Made by a program: the position numbers and the translations under genes
Source of the DNA: Halomonas salipaludis
Lineage (GTDB): Bacteria > Pseudomonadota > Gammaproteobacteria > Pseudomonadales > Halomonadaceae
Assembly (NCBI RefSeq): GCF_002286975.1
Contig: NZ_NSKB01000007.1
Location: forward strand, 186,001-250,000
Reading direction: 5' to 3'
DNA length: 64,000 bases
Shown: in pieces, positions 1 to 9,050 of the stretch
Layout of the letters: each line of letters starts with the position of its first letter
Numbering within the stretch: the first letter of the stretch is position 1
The notes under the pieces: model-generated
What the model was told of the DNA's origin: nothing
The model's database searches: none
Seen by the model: the letters and a program-made list of their open reading frames with translations, nothing else

Positions 1-571
1 TGTAGCTGAAGCCGACAATGCGCCCGTCGACCACCGCCTCGGCGGCATCATCCATACGCATGCGCTGGAAGTCCGGCTGGATGCCGAGCACCTCGAACAC
101 CATGTCGGTGATGTACTCGCCGCCACCGCCAATGCTGCTGGGATTGAAGCGCTCGCCCTCGAGTTCCTCGAAGGTCTCGATATCGCGGTCCTGGCGCACC
201 GCCCAGTGCATGGTCGAGGGCGCGACCCAGGTGATCACCCGCATGTCGGGGTTGTGGTGGTCGGTCTGCTGGCCTTCGCCATGGTAGCCCTCGTAGGCGC
301 CGATGGCGTCGATCAGCGCCAGGTCGATCTCACCGCCGCGCAGGCGAATGGCGTTCTCCCGCGAACCGCCGGTCTCGCGTACCGAGATCTCGTGGTCGGT
401 GGCGCCGCTGACGATGCGCGAGACCTCGGAGTAGCCGAAGTACCAGCCGCTGGCGCTGGGCGCCACGCCGATGCTCAGCGACTCGCCGGCCAGCGCCGGG
501 GTAGCGGCGACCAGGGCCGCGGACATCAGCGCCGTGCCCAGGTGGCGGCGCAGGGATACGGTGGCGTACAT
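1..571 (-). CDS. TAXI-family TRAP transporter receptor (partial, C-terminus off the window)
   Basis: Periplasmic solute receptor of a TAXI-type TRAP uptake system. The reverse strand reads from an ATG at 571, preceded by AGGAGTT, through an Ala-rich signal peptide ending near ATPALAGE. The mature part follows with ISVRETGGSRENAIRL, PSTMHWAVRQD and NPSSIGGGGEYIT. These blocks occur almost unchanged in the complete receptor at 4024-5016, so the two are clear paralogues. About 190 residues are present and the last third lies outside the window. It sits downstream of the permease, the dehydrogenase and the decarboxylase-like gene on the same strand, so it may be the last gene of that operon or have its own promoter in the short gap. 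The ligand cannot be told from sequence. Confidence 0.85.
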   Translation of the reverse strand, partial: MYATVSLRRHLGTALMSAALVAATPALAGESLSIGVAPSASGWYFGYSEVSRIVSGATDHEISVRETGGSRENAIRLRGGEIDLALIDAIGAYEGYHGEGQQTDHHNPDMRVITWVAPSTMHWAVRQDRDIETFEELEGERFNPSSIGGGGEYITDMVFEVLGIQPDFQRMRMDDAAEAVVDGRIVGFSY

Positions 572-623
572 AAATTAACTCCTAGCTTTTCAGACGCAGT
601 CTTGGTTGTTATTACGCTCAGAA

Positions 624-1028
624 TCACTCGCCGTCGCGGAACGCGATGCCCTCTTCGGCGAGTACCTCGCGGGCCACGCGGAAGCCGTCGATGGCCGCCG
701 GGAAGCCGCAGTAGGCGGCGCTCTGCAGCAGTACCTCGCGGATTTCCGCCGGCGTGCAGCCATTGTTGAGCGCGCCCTTGAGGTGAATCTTGAGCTCGTG
801 GGGGCGATTGAGGGCCACCATCATGCCCAGGTTGACCAGGCTGCGGGTCTGCCGCGGCAGGCCCTCACGGGTCCAGATATCGCCCCAGCAGTTGCGGGTC
901 ACCAGCTCCTGCAGCGGCCAGCTGAAGTCGTCGGCGCCGTCCAGCGAGCGGTCGACGTAGGCATCCCCCAGCACCTCGCGGCGCACGGTGATCCCCTGCG
1001 GATCGAGGCTGTCGTTGCGATGACTCAT
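624..1028 (-). CDS. Carboxymuconolactone decarboxylase-family protein
   Basis: A 134-residue protein of the CMD/AhpD-like helical family. Recognisable parts are LVTRNCWGDIWTREGL, the segment SLVNLGMMVALNRPHELKIH and NNGCTPAEIREVLLQSAAYCG; this is the usual arrangement in gamma-carboxymuconolactone decarboxylases. A GTG lies further upstream at 1043, but AGGAGA stands six bases before the ATG at 1028, which I take as the start. The gene follows the hydroxyacid dehydrogenase directly, so the two are probably co-transcribed with the TRAP permease and handle the imported compound. True lactone decarboxylase activity is not assured, because many small family members act on other substrates. Confidence 0.8.
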   Translation of the reverse strand: MSHRNDSLDPQGITVRREVLGDAYVDRSLDGADDFSWPLQELVTRNCWGDIWTREGLPRQTRSLVNLGMMVALNRPHELKIHLKGALNNGCTPAEIREVLLQSAAYCGFPAAIDGFRVAREVLAEEGIAFRDGE

Positions 1029-1039
1029 GGCGCATCTCC

Positions 1040-1963
1040 TCACTCGCTGGCGGCGGCCAGCAGGTTGTCGAAGGCATCGCCGAAGTAGAGCTCGTAGCTG
1101 TCCTTTTCGACGTAGCCGAGATGCGGCGTGGCCACCAGCCCCGGCAGGGCCAGCATGGGATGCTCGAACAGCGGCTCCTGCTCGAAGACATCGATGCCGG
1201 CGCGTCCCGGCCGACCGGCACGCAGCGCCGCTTCCAGCGCGCCGGGCTCGATCAGCTCGGCGCGGCTGGTGTTGATCAACACCGCCTCGGGCTGCATCAA
1301 TGCCAGATGCTCAGCCGTGACCATGCCGCGGGTGTCATCGTTGAGGCGCAGATGCAAGCTGAGCACGTCGCTGCGCGCGAACAGGTCGTCCTGGCTGGCG
1401 GCGACCTCGAGCCCCGCCTCGGCGGCGCGCTGGCGGGTGCCCTCGCGCCCCCACACCAGCAGCTGCATGCCGAATGCCTGGCCGTAGCCGGCCACCAACT
1501 GGCCGATCTTGCCGTAGCCGAAGATGCCCAGGGTGCGGCCCTTGAGCCCGGTGCCCAGGGTGCGCTGCCAACGCCCTGCCTTGAGGTTCTCGACCTCTTG
1601 GGGAATGTGCCGGGTCGCCGCCATCACCAGGCCCCAGGTCAGCTCGGCGGCGGCCACCGGCGAACCGGTACCGGTCAGCACCTTGACCCCGTGGCGGGCG
1701 CAGGCATCCTGGTCGATATGCGCCGCACCGCCGCCGGTCTGGCTGATGTAGCGCAGCTTGGGCAGCCTGGCCAGCAGCGCCTCGCTGATCCGGGTCCGCT
1801 CACGAATCAGCACCAGCGCCTCGGCGTCCTGGAAGCGCTCGGCCAGGGCATCGAGATCGCTCAGGGTGTCGTGATGAATCGTCACATCGTGACCCTCGAG
1901 CTTGCCGAAGGCGTCCAGGGTGCGTACTGCGTCTTGGTAGTCGTCGGAGATCACGATCTTCAT
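1040..1963 (-). CDS. D-2-hydroxyacid dehydrogenase, NAD(P)-dependent
   Basis: A 307-residue cytoplasmic dehydrogenase that interconverts a 2-oxoacid and a D-2-hydroxyacid. It has the Rossmann motif GIFGYGKIG near residue 150, the substrate arginine in NTSRAEL, the glutamate in IDVFEQEP, and the catalytic histidine in ATPHLGYVEKDSY near the C-terminus. These are the diagnostic residues of the family, and the length is normal. The ATG overlaps the stop of the upstream permease gene as ATGA, which indicates translational coupling. It may oxidise or reduce the acid imported by the TRAP system; the exact substrate is unknown. Confidence 0.88.
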   Translation of the reverse strand: MKIVISDDYQDAVRTLDAFGKLEGHDVTIHHDTLSDLDALAERFQDAEALVLIRERTRISEALLARLPKLRYISQTGGGAAHIDQDACARHGVKVLTGTGSPVAAAELTWGLVMAATRHIPQEVENLKAGRWQRTLGTGLKGRTLGIFGYGKIGQLVAGYGQAFGMQLLVWGREGTRQRAAEAGLEVAASQDDLFARSDVLSLHLRLNDDTRGMVTAEHLALMQPEAVLINTSRAELIEPGALEAALRAGRPGRAGIDVFEQEPLFEHPMLALPGLVATPHLGYVEKDSYELYFGDAFDNLLAAASE

Positions 1964-3918
1964 TGCGCGGGTTCCTTGCCTGCTGCGGGTGAGGAGGAGC
2001 GGGATAGCGTCGCCTGATGGTGACGATACTGCCAGATGAACAAGCCAACGATCAGCACGATGCCGATGACGTCGGTGAGCAGCTGGCCGGTGATCAGCAT
2101 CAGCGCCGCAATCAGCAGCAGTCCGCGCTCCAGCCAACTGCAGGGTCGCAGGAAGTAGCCGATGGTCGAGCCGGCCAGGGCGATGATGCCCAACACCCCG
2201 GAGCCGACCGCCAAGGCGATCTCCAGCGGCGTACCGTTGCCCAGCAGCGGCGGGTGGTAGATGAACATGTAGGGGATCAGGAAGCCACCCAGCGAGATCT
2301 TGGTCGCGGTCAGCGCGGTCTTGAACCAGTGCGACCCGGCGATCGCACCGCCGATATAGGCGGCCAGAGCCACCGGCGGCGTGACCCCGGAGAGGATCGC
2401 GAAGTAGAGGATGAACAGGTGGGCCGAAAGGCTCGGCAGCCCAGCCTCGATGAAGGCCGCGGCCACCACCGAGGCGGCGAGCATGTAGGCCGCCACCGTG
2501 GGCAAGCCCATGCCGAGGATGATCGCCACCACCATCGCCAGCACCAGCGTGATCAGCACGTCGCCGCCGCTGACCACCAGGATCACCGAGGAGACCTTGA
2601 GGCCCAGGCCGGTAAGGCTGATTACCGAGGCGATGATCGCCACGCTGCCGATGATCACCGCGATCATCGCCGCGGTCATCGCCCCGGCCTCGAGGGCTGC
2701 CGGCAGCGACTTGATGCGCTCCCACAGGGTGCCCGGGCTGCGCCACGAGAACAGATAGATCAACACCGCGGTGAAGTAGGCCGCCACCGCCGCGGTGGTG
2801 GGGGTGTAGCGCAGCACCAGCATGGTCACCAGCACCGCGATCGGCACCACCAGGGTCTCGATGTTGAACAGCCCCTCGCGCAGCGTCGGGCGCTGCGACT
2901 TGGGCACCGGCGTGAGGCCCAGCCGCTTGGCCTCGAAGTGCACGCTCATCCAGATGGCGAGATAGAACAGCAGCGCCGGGATCAGCGCCGCGCCGATGAT
3001 CTCCAGATAGCTGGTCGAGATCACGTCGGCCATGACGAAGGCCGCCGCGCCCATGATCGGCGGCAGGATCTGCCCGCCGGTGGACGCCGAGGCCTCGGTG
3101 GCCGCGGCGAAGCGTGGGCTATAGCCGTTCTTCTTCATCAGCGGGATGGTGAACACCCCAGTGGTGGCGACATTGGCCGCGGTACTGCCGCTGATGCTGC
3201 CGAACAGCGCGCTGCACAGGGTCGCGGCCTTGGCCGGCCCTCCGGACATGCGCCCGGTGGCGGCGTTGGAGAGGCGCATGAAGGTATCGCCGCCGCCGGT
3301 GGTGACCAGCAGCGCACCGAACATGATGAAGATTACGATCACCGTCGACGAGGTGCGCATCAGGCTGCCGTAGATGCCAGTGGGGCTCATGTAGAAGGTC
3401 GCCACCAGGTCCGCCCAGCCGTAGCCGCCGTGGCCCCAAACGCCGGGCAGGTAGCGCCCGAAGTAGGCGTAGACCAACGCCACCAGCACCAGCACCGGGA
3501 AGGCCAGGCCGATGGCACGTCGGCACGCTTCCAGCAGCAGTAGGATAGCGGCAATGCCGAAGAACAGATCGGTGGTGGTCGGCATCAGATAGCCGAGATC
3601 ATAGAGAATGCGGTCGAAGTGATAGATGTAGTAGGCGCTGATCGCCACTCCCAGCAGCACCGGTATCACGTCGTACCAGGGCAACCGTTCGCTGTCGCGT
3701 GCCCGGCAGGTGTAGGCGAGGAAAATCAGCGGAATGGCGAACATCAGATGGATCGCATTCTGAGTATTGACCGCCCCGGTGACCGCGGCGTAGAGATGGA
3801 AGAGCGCCATGGACACGGCGGCGATGCGCATGACCAGGAACCAGATGCCCGTCAGCTTGCGCTTGCCGGAATCATCGGAATACTTCTCGACGACCTGTTG
3901 CTCTCGAGGCGTGTCCAT
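1960..3918 (-). CDS. TRAP transporter fused permease (DctQM-like, TAXI type)
   Basis: A 652-residue integral membrane protein joining the small 4-TM and large 12-TM TRAP subunits in one chain, as is typical of TAXI systems. Hydrophobic helices run from about residue 25 to the C-terminus. Diagnostic large-subunit segments include GGGDTFMRLSNAATGRMSGG, ALFGSISGSTAANVATTG and ASTGGQILPPIMGAAAFVMA, and a second inverted repeat carries VAAYMLAASVVAAAFIEAGL. The ATG at 3918 has AGGAGT upstream. It would use the ion gradient to import the solute delivered by the receptor at 4024-5016 and possibly by the second one at 1-571. Confidence 0.93.
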   Translation of the reverse strand: MDTPREQQVVEKYSDDSGKRKLTGIWFLVMRIAAVSMALFHLYAAVTGAVNTQNAIHLMFAIPLIFLAYTCRARDSERLPWYDVIPVLLGVAISAYYIYHFDRILYDLGYLMPTTTDLFFGIAAILLLLEACRRAIGLAFPVLVLVALVYAYFGRYLPGVWGHGGYGWADLVATFYMSPTGIYGSLMRTSSTVIVIFIMFGALLVTTGGGDTFMRLSNAATGRMSGGPAKAATLCSALFGSISGSTAANVATTGVFTIPLMKKNGYSPRFAAATEASASTGGQILPPIMGAAAFVMADVISTSYLEIIGAALIPALLFYLAIWMSVHFEAKRLGLTPVPKSQRPTLREGLFNIETLVVPIAVLVTMLVLRYTPTTAAVAAYFTAVLIYLFSWRSPGTLWERIKSLPAALEAGAMTAAMIAVIIGSVAIIASVISLTGLGLKVSSVILVVSGGDVLITLVLAMVVAIILGMGLPTVAAYMLAASVVAAAFIEAGLPSLSAHLFILYFAILSGVTPPVALAAYIGGAIAGSHWFKTALTATKISLGGFLIPYMFIYHPPLLGNGTPLEIALAVGSGVLGIIALAGSTIGYFLRPCSWLERGLLLIAALMLITGQLLTDVIGIVLIVGLFIWQYRHHQATLSRSSSPAAGKEPAQ

Positions 3919-4023
3919 TACCAGACTCCTGCGTCGCCGACCCGCTGGGCCAGCGACGACGAATGGATGTGATCGAACGATACCCCGTCGGCAGCCGGGC
4001 CGCCAACGGGGCAGTAACGACGC

Positions 4024-5016
4024 TTACTGCGCCTCGGGGGGAATGACGTCGTCGGGAATTTCCAGCTCGAGCTCCTGATAGTAACGCAGCGCACCGGCAT
4101 GCAGCGGGAAGGTCGCGTTATCTATCACGTCCTGGGGCGTCACGCCGTCGGCCGGGGCAAAGGAGGCCGCTACCTGATCATGATTCTCCCAGTATGCCTT
4201 GGTGATTTCATAGACGATATCGTCGTCGAGGCTGGCGTTGGCAGCCACGCCCATGTAGATGCCCAGCGAGGTGGCCTCCTCCATGTCGCGGTAGGTACCG
4301 GCCGGAATCACCGATGGCGACAGGAACGGCAGCTCGCCGGTGACCAGATCGAGCTGCTCTTCGGACAGCGACAGCAGCTGCAGCGGCCGCGACGAGTGGA
4401 CCTCGGTAAAGGCCGGGATCGGCGGCACGCCGTTGTAGCTGAAGCCGACCAGGCGGCCGTCGGTGACGCCCTCGGCGGCATCGTCGATGCGCATGCGCTG
4501 GAAGTCGGGTTCGACGCCGAGGATATCGAACACCAGCTCGGTGATGTACTCACCGCCGCCGCCGATGCTGCTGGGATTGAAACGCTGGCCGTTGAGATCG
4601 TCGAAGGTCTCGATATCCGAGTCCTGGCGCACCGCCCAGTGCATGGTCGAAGGCGCGATCCAGTAGACCAGGCGGGCATTCTCGTTGGGCGTCTCCTCGA
4701 AGCGGCCGATGCCGTTGTACATCTCGTAGCCGACCAGCGCCTCGGTGAAGGCCAGGTCGAGTTCGTCGCGGCCCAGGCGAATGGCATTCTCGCGGGTGCC
4801 GCCGGTCTCGCGTACCGAGATCTCATAGGGAGTGTTGGCGCTGATCACCCGCGCGCCTTCGGAGATACCGAAGAACCAACCGGTGCCGGTGGGTACGGCA
4901 CCGATGTTCAGCGACTCCTGGGCCTGGGCGACACCGGCGGTGAGACTGCCAACTGCCAACAGTGAGATGGGCAGCAGCTGACGGGCTTTGCGGAAGGTCT
5001 TGAGCGTAGCGTTCAT
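4024..5016 (-). CDS. TAXI-family TRAP transporter solute receptor
   Basis: A 330-residue periplasmic receptor. It has an N-terminal signal peptide (cleavage likely after AQAQ near residue 32), then ESLNIGAVPTGTGWFFGISE, the SVRETGGTRENAIRL block, PSTMHWAVRQDSDIETFDDL and FNPSSIGGGGEYITELVFD, which are hallmarks of the TAXI receptor family. A longer reading frame extends upstream, but the ATG at 5016 with GAGGTAA seven bases before it gives the proper signal peptide. The fused permease gene follows after about 105 bases. The LysR-type regulator gene lies just upstream on the same strand and probably controls this operon. Confidence 0.92.
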   Translation of the reverse strand: MNATLKTFRKARQLLPISLLAVGSLTAGVAQAQESLNIGAVPTGTGWFFGISEGARVISANTPYEISVRETGGTRENAIRLGRDELDLAFTEALVGYEMYNGIGRFEETPNENARLVYWIAPSTMHWAVRQDSDIETFDDLNGQRFNPSSIGGGGEYITELVFDILGVEPDFQRMRIDDAAEGVTDGRLVGFSYNGVPPIPAFTEVHSSRPLQLLSLSEEQLDLVTGELPFLSPSVIPAGTYRDMEEATSLGIYMGVAANASLDDDIVYEITKAYWENHDQVAASFAPADGVTPQDVIDNATFPLHAGALRYYQELELEIPDDVIPPEAQ

Positions 5017-5228
5017 TCGATTTACCTCGATTATGTTGTTATAAGACGGATTGCAGTGATGGTTTAGGTCGATAAGCATCCGTTCATCTTGGCGTAAGTG
5101 CCTCCTTGGGCGAGCACGGCCCTTCGTTCGAAATATAGTGGAGTCGCCCATGAGGTTGAAGGCATAGCGCAGGTCCAGGTAATAGCCATTCATGACCCCG
5201 CCATCGCAAAATACGATGGCAAGAAGTC

Positions 5229-6149
5229 TCAGACACTTCCTGTCTTCTCCGACGGCATTTTTTTTGAAGACTCCACCAGGTGCTCGACGAATAGCCTTGC
5301 TGCCATGGGCAAGGATTCGAACGAATTGACGAAGATCGCAAGCTTGCGCCTTGCCCACTCATCGCGCAGCGCAATTACCTTGATACCGATGCCGCCAGCA
5401 TAGGGACGCAGGGCGCCGCGTGGCACTACGCCGATCCCCAATCCAGCCTCGACCATCAGGCAAAGGGCGTCGTAGCTGGTCACCTGGATGCGGATATTCA
5501 AGGGGCGATTGGCCTGGCTCGAGGCCTTGATCAGTTCGAGGTTGATGGCACTCGCCGACTGCAGGCCGACATAGGCATAGCCGAGGGTGTCATCAAAGCG
5601 GATGCTGTCGTGCACGGCCAGCGGATGATCGAGCGGCGTCACCACCACCAGATCGTCGGTATGATAGGGAAAAGTTTCCAGGTCATGACCGTGAGGAAGC
5701 AGCGCACACACACCGACATCAGCGCCGTTACTGGCCACCTCACGAGTGATGATCGGACTGACCTTTTCCTCGAGATGAATGTTGATTTCCGGGTGCTTGA
5801 GAAAAAAAGACTGTATTTCGCCGGGCAAGTATTGTGTGATGGCCGACATGTTGGCATAGACGCGAACATTGCCACGCAAGCCGCTGGAATACTCGCGCAT
5901 CTGTACGAAAATATCGTCGAGGTTGTGCAGCACCCCGCGCGCCATGTTGAGCAGCGCGATGCCCGCGGCCGTCAGTTCGACGCCCTTGTTGGTACGCAGC
6001 AAAAGCGGCGTATTGAATACCTCCTCCAGCTCGCTTATTCGCTTGCTCACCGCGGAGGTAGCGATGAATTCGGCCTCGGCAGCGCCAGCGATGGTGCCCT
6101 TCTCGGCGACCCTGACGAACAGCTTGAGTGAGGTGGTATCTAGCTTCAT
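5229..6149 (-). CDS. LysR-family transcriptional regulator
   Basis: A 306-residue LysR-type regulator. The N-terminal winged helix-turn-helix covers residues 1-62 (KLFVRVAEKGTIAGAAEAEF, SAVSKRISELEEVFNTPLL). It is followed by a periplasmic-binding-protein-like effector domain with the usual LDHPLAVHDSI and VEAGLGIGVVPRGALRPYAGG blocks. It precedes the TAXI-TRAP genes on the same strand with a 212-base spacer, so it is the obvious candidate to control that locus, with the transported acid or a breakdown product as inducer (inference). It is divergent from the GntR gene across a 243-base AT-rich region. Confidence 0.9.
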   Translation of the reverse strand: MKLDTTSLKLFVRVAEKGTIAGAAEAEFIATSAVSKRISELEEVFNTPLLLRTNKGVELTAAGIALLNMARGVLHNLDDIFVQMREYSSGLRGNVRVYANMSAITQYLPGEIQSFFLKHPEINIHLEEKVSPIITREVASNGADVGVCALLPHGHDLETFPYHTDDLVVVTPLDHPLAVHDSIRFDDTLGYAYVGLQSASAINLELIKASSQANRPLNIRIQVTSYDALCLMVEAGLGIGVVPRGALRPYAGGIGIKVIALRDEWARRKLAIFVNSFESLPMAARLFVEHLVESSKKMPSEKTGSV

Positions 6150-6262
6150 GGCAACGTCACACCTCGATTCCTCATCAGCGGGTAGCCAGGTCCATCATGC
6201 ACCGCTTGGTAGCTGCGGTCTCGGCACTGTCGTTAAGGGAAGAGGCGGGGCTTAATCTAAAA

Positions 6263-6336
6263 TGGTATACAACTCTTCTCGTTTTGACGCCAATATAGGC
6301 CTAAATTGTGCGATATTTCAAATAATCGTACACAAT
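6263..6336. promoter_or_regulatory. Divergent LysR/GntR control region with two dyads
   Basis: The 243-base gap between the LysR and GntR genes is AT-rich. TGGTATACAA (6263-6272) is one base from a perfect TTGTATACAA dyad, the kind of site bound by many GntR/FCD regulators. A second inverted repeat pairs ATTGTGCGAT (6305-6314) with ATCG and CACAAT (6325-6336). The dyads are seen in the sequence; assignment to the adjacent GntR protein is inferred. Confidence 0.45.
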
Positions 6337-6392
6337 AATCGCTACGACCTTAGTCATGCCCTGCAGCGCCATGCCCTACACGGAGTTCGTCC

Positions 6393-7064
6393 ATGACCGC
6401 CGCCGACCGCGTCTACGCCATCATCAAGCAGCGCATCCTCGACGGCTATTATGTGGCCGGCAGCTATGTCCGCGAGGCCACCATCGGACAGGAGCTGGAG
6501 CTGAGCCGCACGCCGATCCGTGAAGCCCTGCGCCGCCTGGTATCCGATGGCTGGGTGGAGGTGATCCCCCATCACGGGGCGCGAGTGGTGTCCTGGACCC
6601 AGCGCGACGTGGAGGAGGTCTTCGAGCTGCGCGTGCTGCTCGAGCCCCAGGTGGTCAGACGCGCGGCCTCGCGCATCGATGCCCCGCGACTGGATTCACT
6701 GGGCGAGCTGGCCTGCCATATGGAGCAGCTCTGCGAGCGCGGCGACGACCAGGCCATCGACGAGATTGCAGTCCTCAATGATCGCTTTCACGCCGAACTG
6801 ATCACCGCCGCCGACAGCCCGCGGCTGCAGCGCCTGCTCGAGGCCATCGTCCAGGTGCCGGTGTCGCGTCGCAGCTTCCATCATTACAGCGACGAAGAGC
6901 TCCACGCTAGCATGCGCCATCACCGCGAAATCCTCCGCGCGCTGGCGGTCGGCGACGGCGAATGGGCGGCATCGGTGATGCGTGCGCACATCCTGGCCGC
7001 CCGTGCCGCACAGCTACACCCACCCGCGCGTCAGACTCACCAGCCACGACAACAACACGCCTGA
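6393..7064 (+). CDS. GntR-family transcriptional regulator (FCD domain)
   Basis: A 223-residue regulator. The N-terminal GntR winged helix covers residues 5-70 (VYAIIKQRILDGYYVAGSYV, LSRTPIREALRRLVSDGWVE). The helical FCD effector domain covers about 75-210 and contains ELRVLLEPQVVRRAA, NDRFHAELITAADSPRL and MRHHREILRALAVGD, whose Asp/His residues usually hold a metal and a carboxylate effector. The ATG has CGGAGT a few bases upstream. The aconitase-family gene begins 10 bases after the stop, so the pair is probably one operon and the regulator may sense a carboxylic acid related to that enzyme. Confidence 0.9.
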   Translation: MTAADRVYAIIKQRILDGYYVAGSYVREATIGQELELSRTPIREALRRLVSDGWVEVIPHHGARVVSWTQRDVEEVFELRVLLEPQVVRRAASRIDAPRLDSLGELACHMEQLCERGDDQAIDEIAVLNDRFHAELITAADSPRLQRLLEAIVQVPVSRRSFHHYSDEELHASMRHHREILRALAVGDGEWAASVMRAHILAARAAQLHPPARQTHQPRQQHA

Positions 7065-7074
7065 GGCACAGCCC

Positions 7075-9048
7075 ATGACACCCCCCAGCCCCCCACTCAA
7101 CCTTGCCCAGCAGCTGGTCCGCGACCACCTTGTCGAAGGCGACCTGAGCCCCGGCAACGAGATCGCCCTGCGCATCGACCAGGCCCTGCTGCAGGACGTG
7201 CTCGGCACCCTGGTGATGCTCGAGCTCGAGGCCATGGGCCTCGACCGAGTGAAGACCCAGCCCAGCGTGCAGTACATCGATCACGGCCTGGTCCAGGCCG
7301 ACCAGCTCAACGCCGAGACCTACCTGTTCCTGAAAAGCGCCTGCGAGCGATTCGGGATCTGGTACTCCGGCCCCGGCAACGGCATCAGCCACCCGGTGCA
7401 CATGGAGCACTTCGGAGTGCCGGGCCAGTCCATCGTCGGCTGCGACAGCCACACCACCGCGGCTGGCTCGCTGGGCATGCTGGCGATCGGCGCCGGCGGC
7501 ATCGAGGTGGCCATGGCCATGGCTGGCGAGCCGCTCTACCTGAGCATGCCGGAAATCTGGGGCATTCGCCTGGAGGGCCGCCTGCCCGACTGGGTCTCGG
7601 CCAAGGATGCGGTGCTCGAGCTGCTGCGCCGCCACGGTGTGGCCGGCGGCAAGAACACCATCATCGAGTACCACGGGCCGGGCCTCGCGGACCTTTCGGC
7701 CATGGACCGCCACGTGATGGCCAACATGGGCACCGAGATGGGCGCCACCGCCACGGTATTTCCCAGCGACGAGGAGACCCGCCGTTTCCTGGCGGTCCGC
7801 GGCCGCGAGGCGGAATGGCAAGCACTGGCCGCCGAACCGGGCTGCACCTATGACCGCGAGGAGACGCTGGATCTCTCACGCCTCGAGCCGCTGATCGCAC
7901 TGCCGTCAAGCCCCGACAAGGTGGTGCCGGTGCGCGAGGTGGCCGGCGAGCCGCTGCACCAGGCCTATATCGGCTCCTCGGGCAACCCCGGCTACCGTGA
8001 CTTTGCGGTGGTGGCAGAGATGCTACGCGGGCGCCGCGTCGCCGACGGGGTCTCGCTGGACATCAACCCGTCATCGCGCCAGGTGCTGACCACGCTGATC
8101 GACGAGGGCCATCTGGCCGACCTGGTGGCCTGCGGCGCGCGACTGCACCAAACCGGTTGCAACGGCTGCATCGGCATGGGCCAGGCGCCGGCGGCGGGCC
8201 TCAACAGCCTGCGCACCGTGCCGCGCAACTTCCCCGGCCGCTCCGGCACCCGCGAGGACAGCGTCTTCCTGTGCAGCCCGGAAACCGCCGCTGCCTCGGC
8301 GCTGGCCGGCGTGATCAGCGACCCGCGCAGCCTCGACATGGCCTATCCGCGGATCGCCGAACCGGCGCGGATGGTGATCAACCGCGACCTCTTCACGGCG
8401 CCGCTGCCGCCCGCCGAGGCGCGCTTGAAGCCACTGCAGAAGACCGACAATACCCCGGCGCTGCCGACGCTCACCCCACTGCCCGACACCCTGGAGGTGC
8501 CGGTGCTGCTGGTCACCGGGGACAACATCTCCACCGACGACATCATGCCGGCGGGCCAGCGGGTGATGCCCTACTGGAGCAGCGTCTACGCCTCGGCGCC
8601 GTTCACCTTCGAGGCGGTCGACCCGGACTACGCGGCACGCGCCGAAGCGACCCGCACCCGCAGCGGCCACGCCATCGTCGGCGGCCACAACTACGGCCAG
8701 GGCTCGAGCCGCGAGAACGCCGCCCTGGTGCCGCGCTACCTGGGCCTGCAGGTGGTGCTGGCGCGGAGCTTCGCGCGTATCCACTGGCAGAACCTGATCT
8801 GCTTCGGGGCGCTGCCGCTAACCTTCTTGGACGATGCTGACGCCGCGCGCCTGACGCAGGACGACCGTATCGTGATTCGCGACCTCCACGCCCAGCTGGC
8901 CGCCGGCCCTGCGCTTGTCGCCGAGATCGTCGGCAAGGGCGAACTACGCCTTCACCACGGCCTGACCCGGCGCCAGCGCACGCTGCTGGCCGCCGGCGGC
9001 GTGATCAACCATCTCAAGGTGCGGCCTGCGAATAAGCGCAGCGGATGA
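7075..9048 (+). CDS. Aconitase-family hydratase (short, ~657 aa type)
   Basis: A 657-residue aconitase/isopropylmalate dehydratase superfamily enzyme. The catalytic domain has VGCDSHTTAAGSLGMLAIGA near residue 120. The Fe-S cluster cysteines are in the segments around CGARLHQTGCNGCIGMG (residues ~350-368). The swivel domain at the C-terminus has GDNISTDDIMPAG and GHNYGQGSSRE. The length fits the short 'Aquifex-type' putative aconitate hydratases rather than the ~890-residue AcnA/AcnB. The frame extends upstream to a GTG inside the GntR gene, but the ATG at 7075 after its stop is the sensible start. Being paired with a GntR regulator suggests a dedicated catabolic role rather than housekeeping TCA function; the substrate could be a homologue of citrate. 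Confidence 0.88.
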   Translation: MTPPSPPLNLAQQLVRDHLVEGDLSPGNEIALRIDQALLQDVLGTLVMLELEAMGLDRVKTQPSVQYIDHGLVQADQLNAETYLFLKSACERFGIWYSGPGNGISHPVHMEHFGVPGQSIVGCDSHTTAAGSLGMLAIGAGGIEVAMAMAGEPLYLSMPEIWGIRLEGRLPDWVSAKDAVLELLRRHGVAGGKNTIIEYHGPGLADLSAMDRHVMANMGTEMGATATVFPSDEETRRFLAVRGREAEWQALAAEPGCTYDREETLDLSRLEPLIALPSSPDKVVPVREVAGEPLHQAYIGSSGNPGYRDFAVVAEMLRGRRVADGVSLDINPSSRQVLTTLIDEGHLADLVACGARLHQTGCNGCIGMGQAPAAGLNSLRTVPRNFPGRSGTREDSVFLCSPETAAASALAGVISDPRSLDMAYPRIAEPARMVINRDLFTAPLPPAEARLKPLQKTDNTPALPTLTPLPDTLEVPVLLVTGDNISTDDIMPAGQRVMPYWSSVYASAPFTFEAVDPDYAARAEATRTRSGHAIVGGHNYGQGSSRENAALVPRYLGLQVVLARSFARIHWQNLICFGALPLTFLDDADAARLTQDDRIVIRDLHAQLAAGPALVAEIVGKGELRLHHGLTRRQRTLLAAGGVINHLKVRPANKRSG

Positions 9049-9050
9049 CC

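Noticed and set aside
2017-3543. A 508-codon forward frame opposite the TRAP permease
   Set aside because: Composition (Arg/Asp/His/Gln repeats) is typical of antisense reading through a membrane-protein gene; no recognisable motif.
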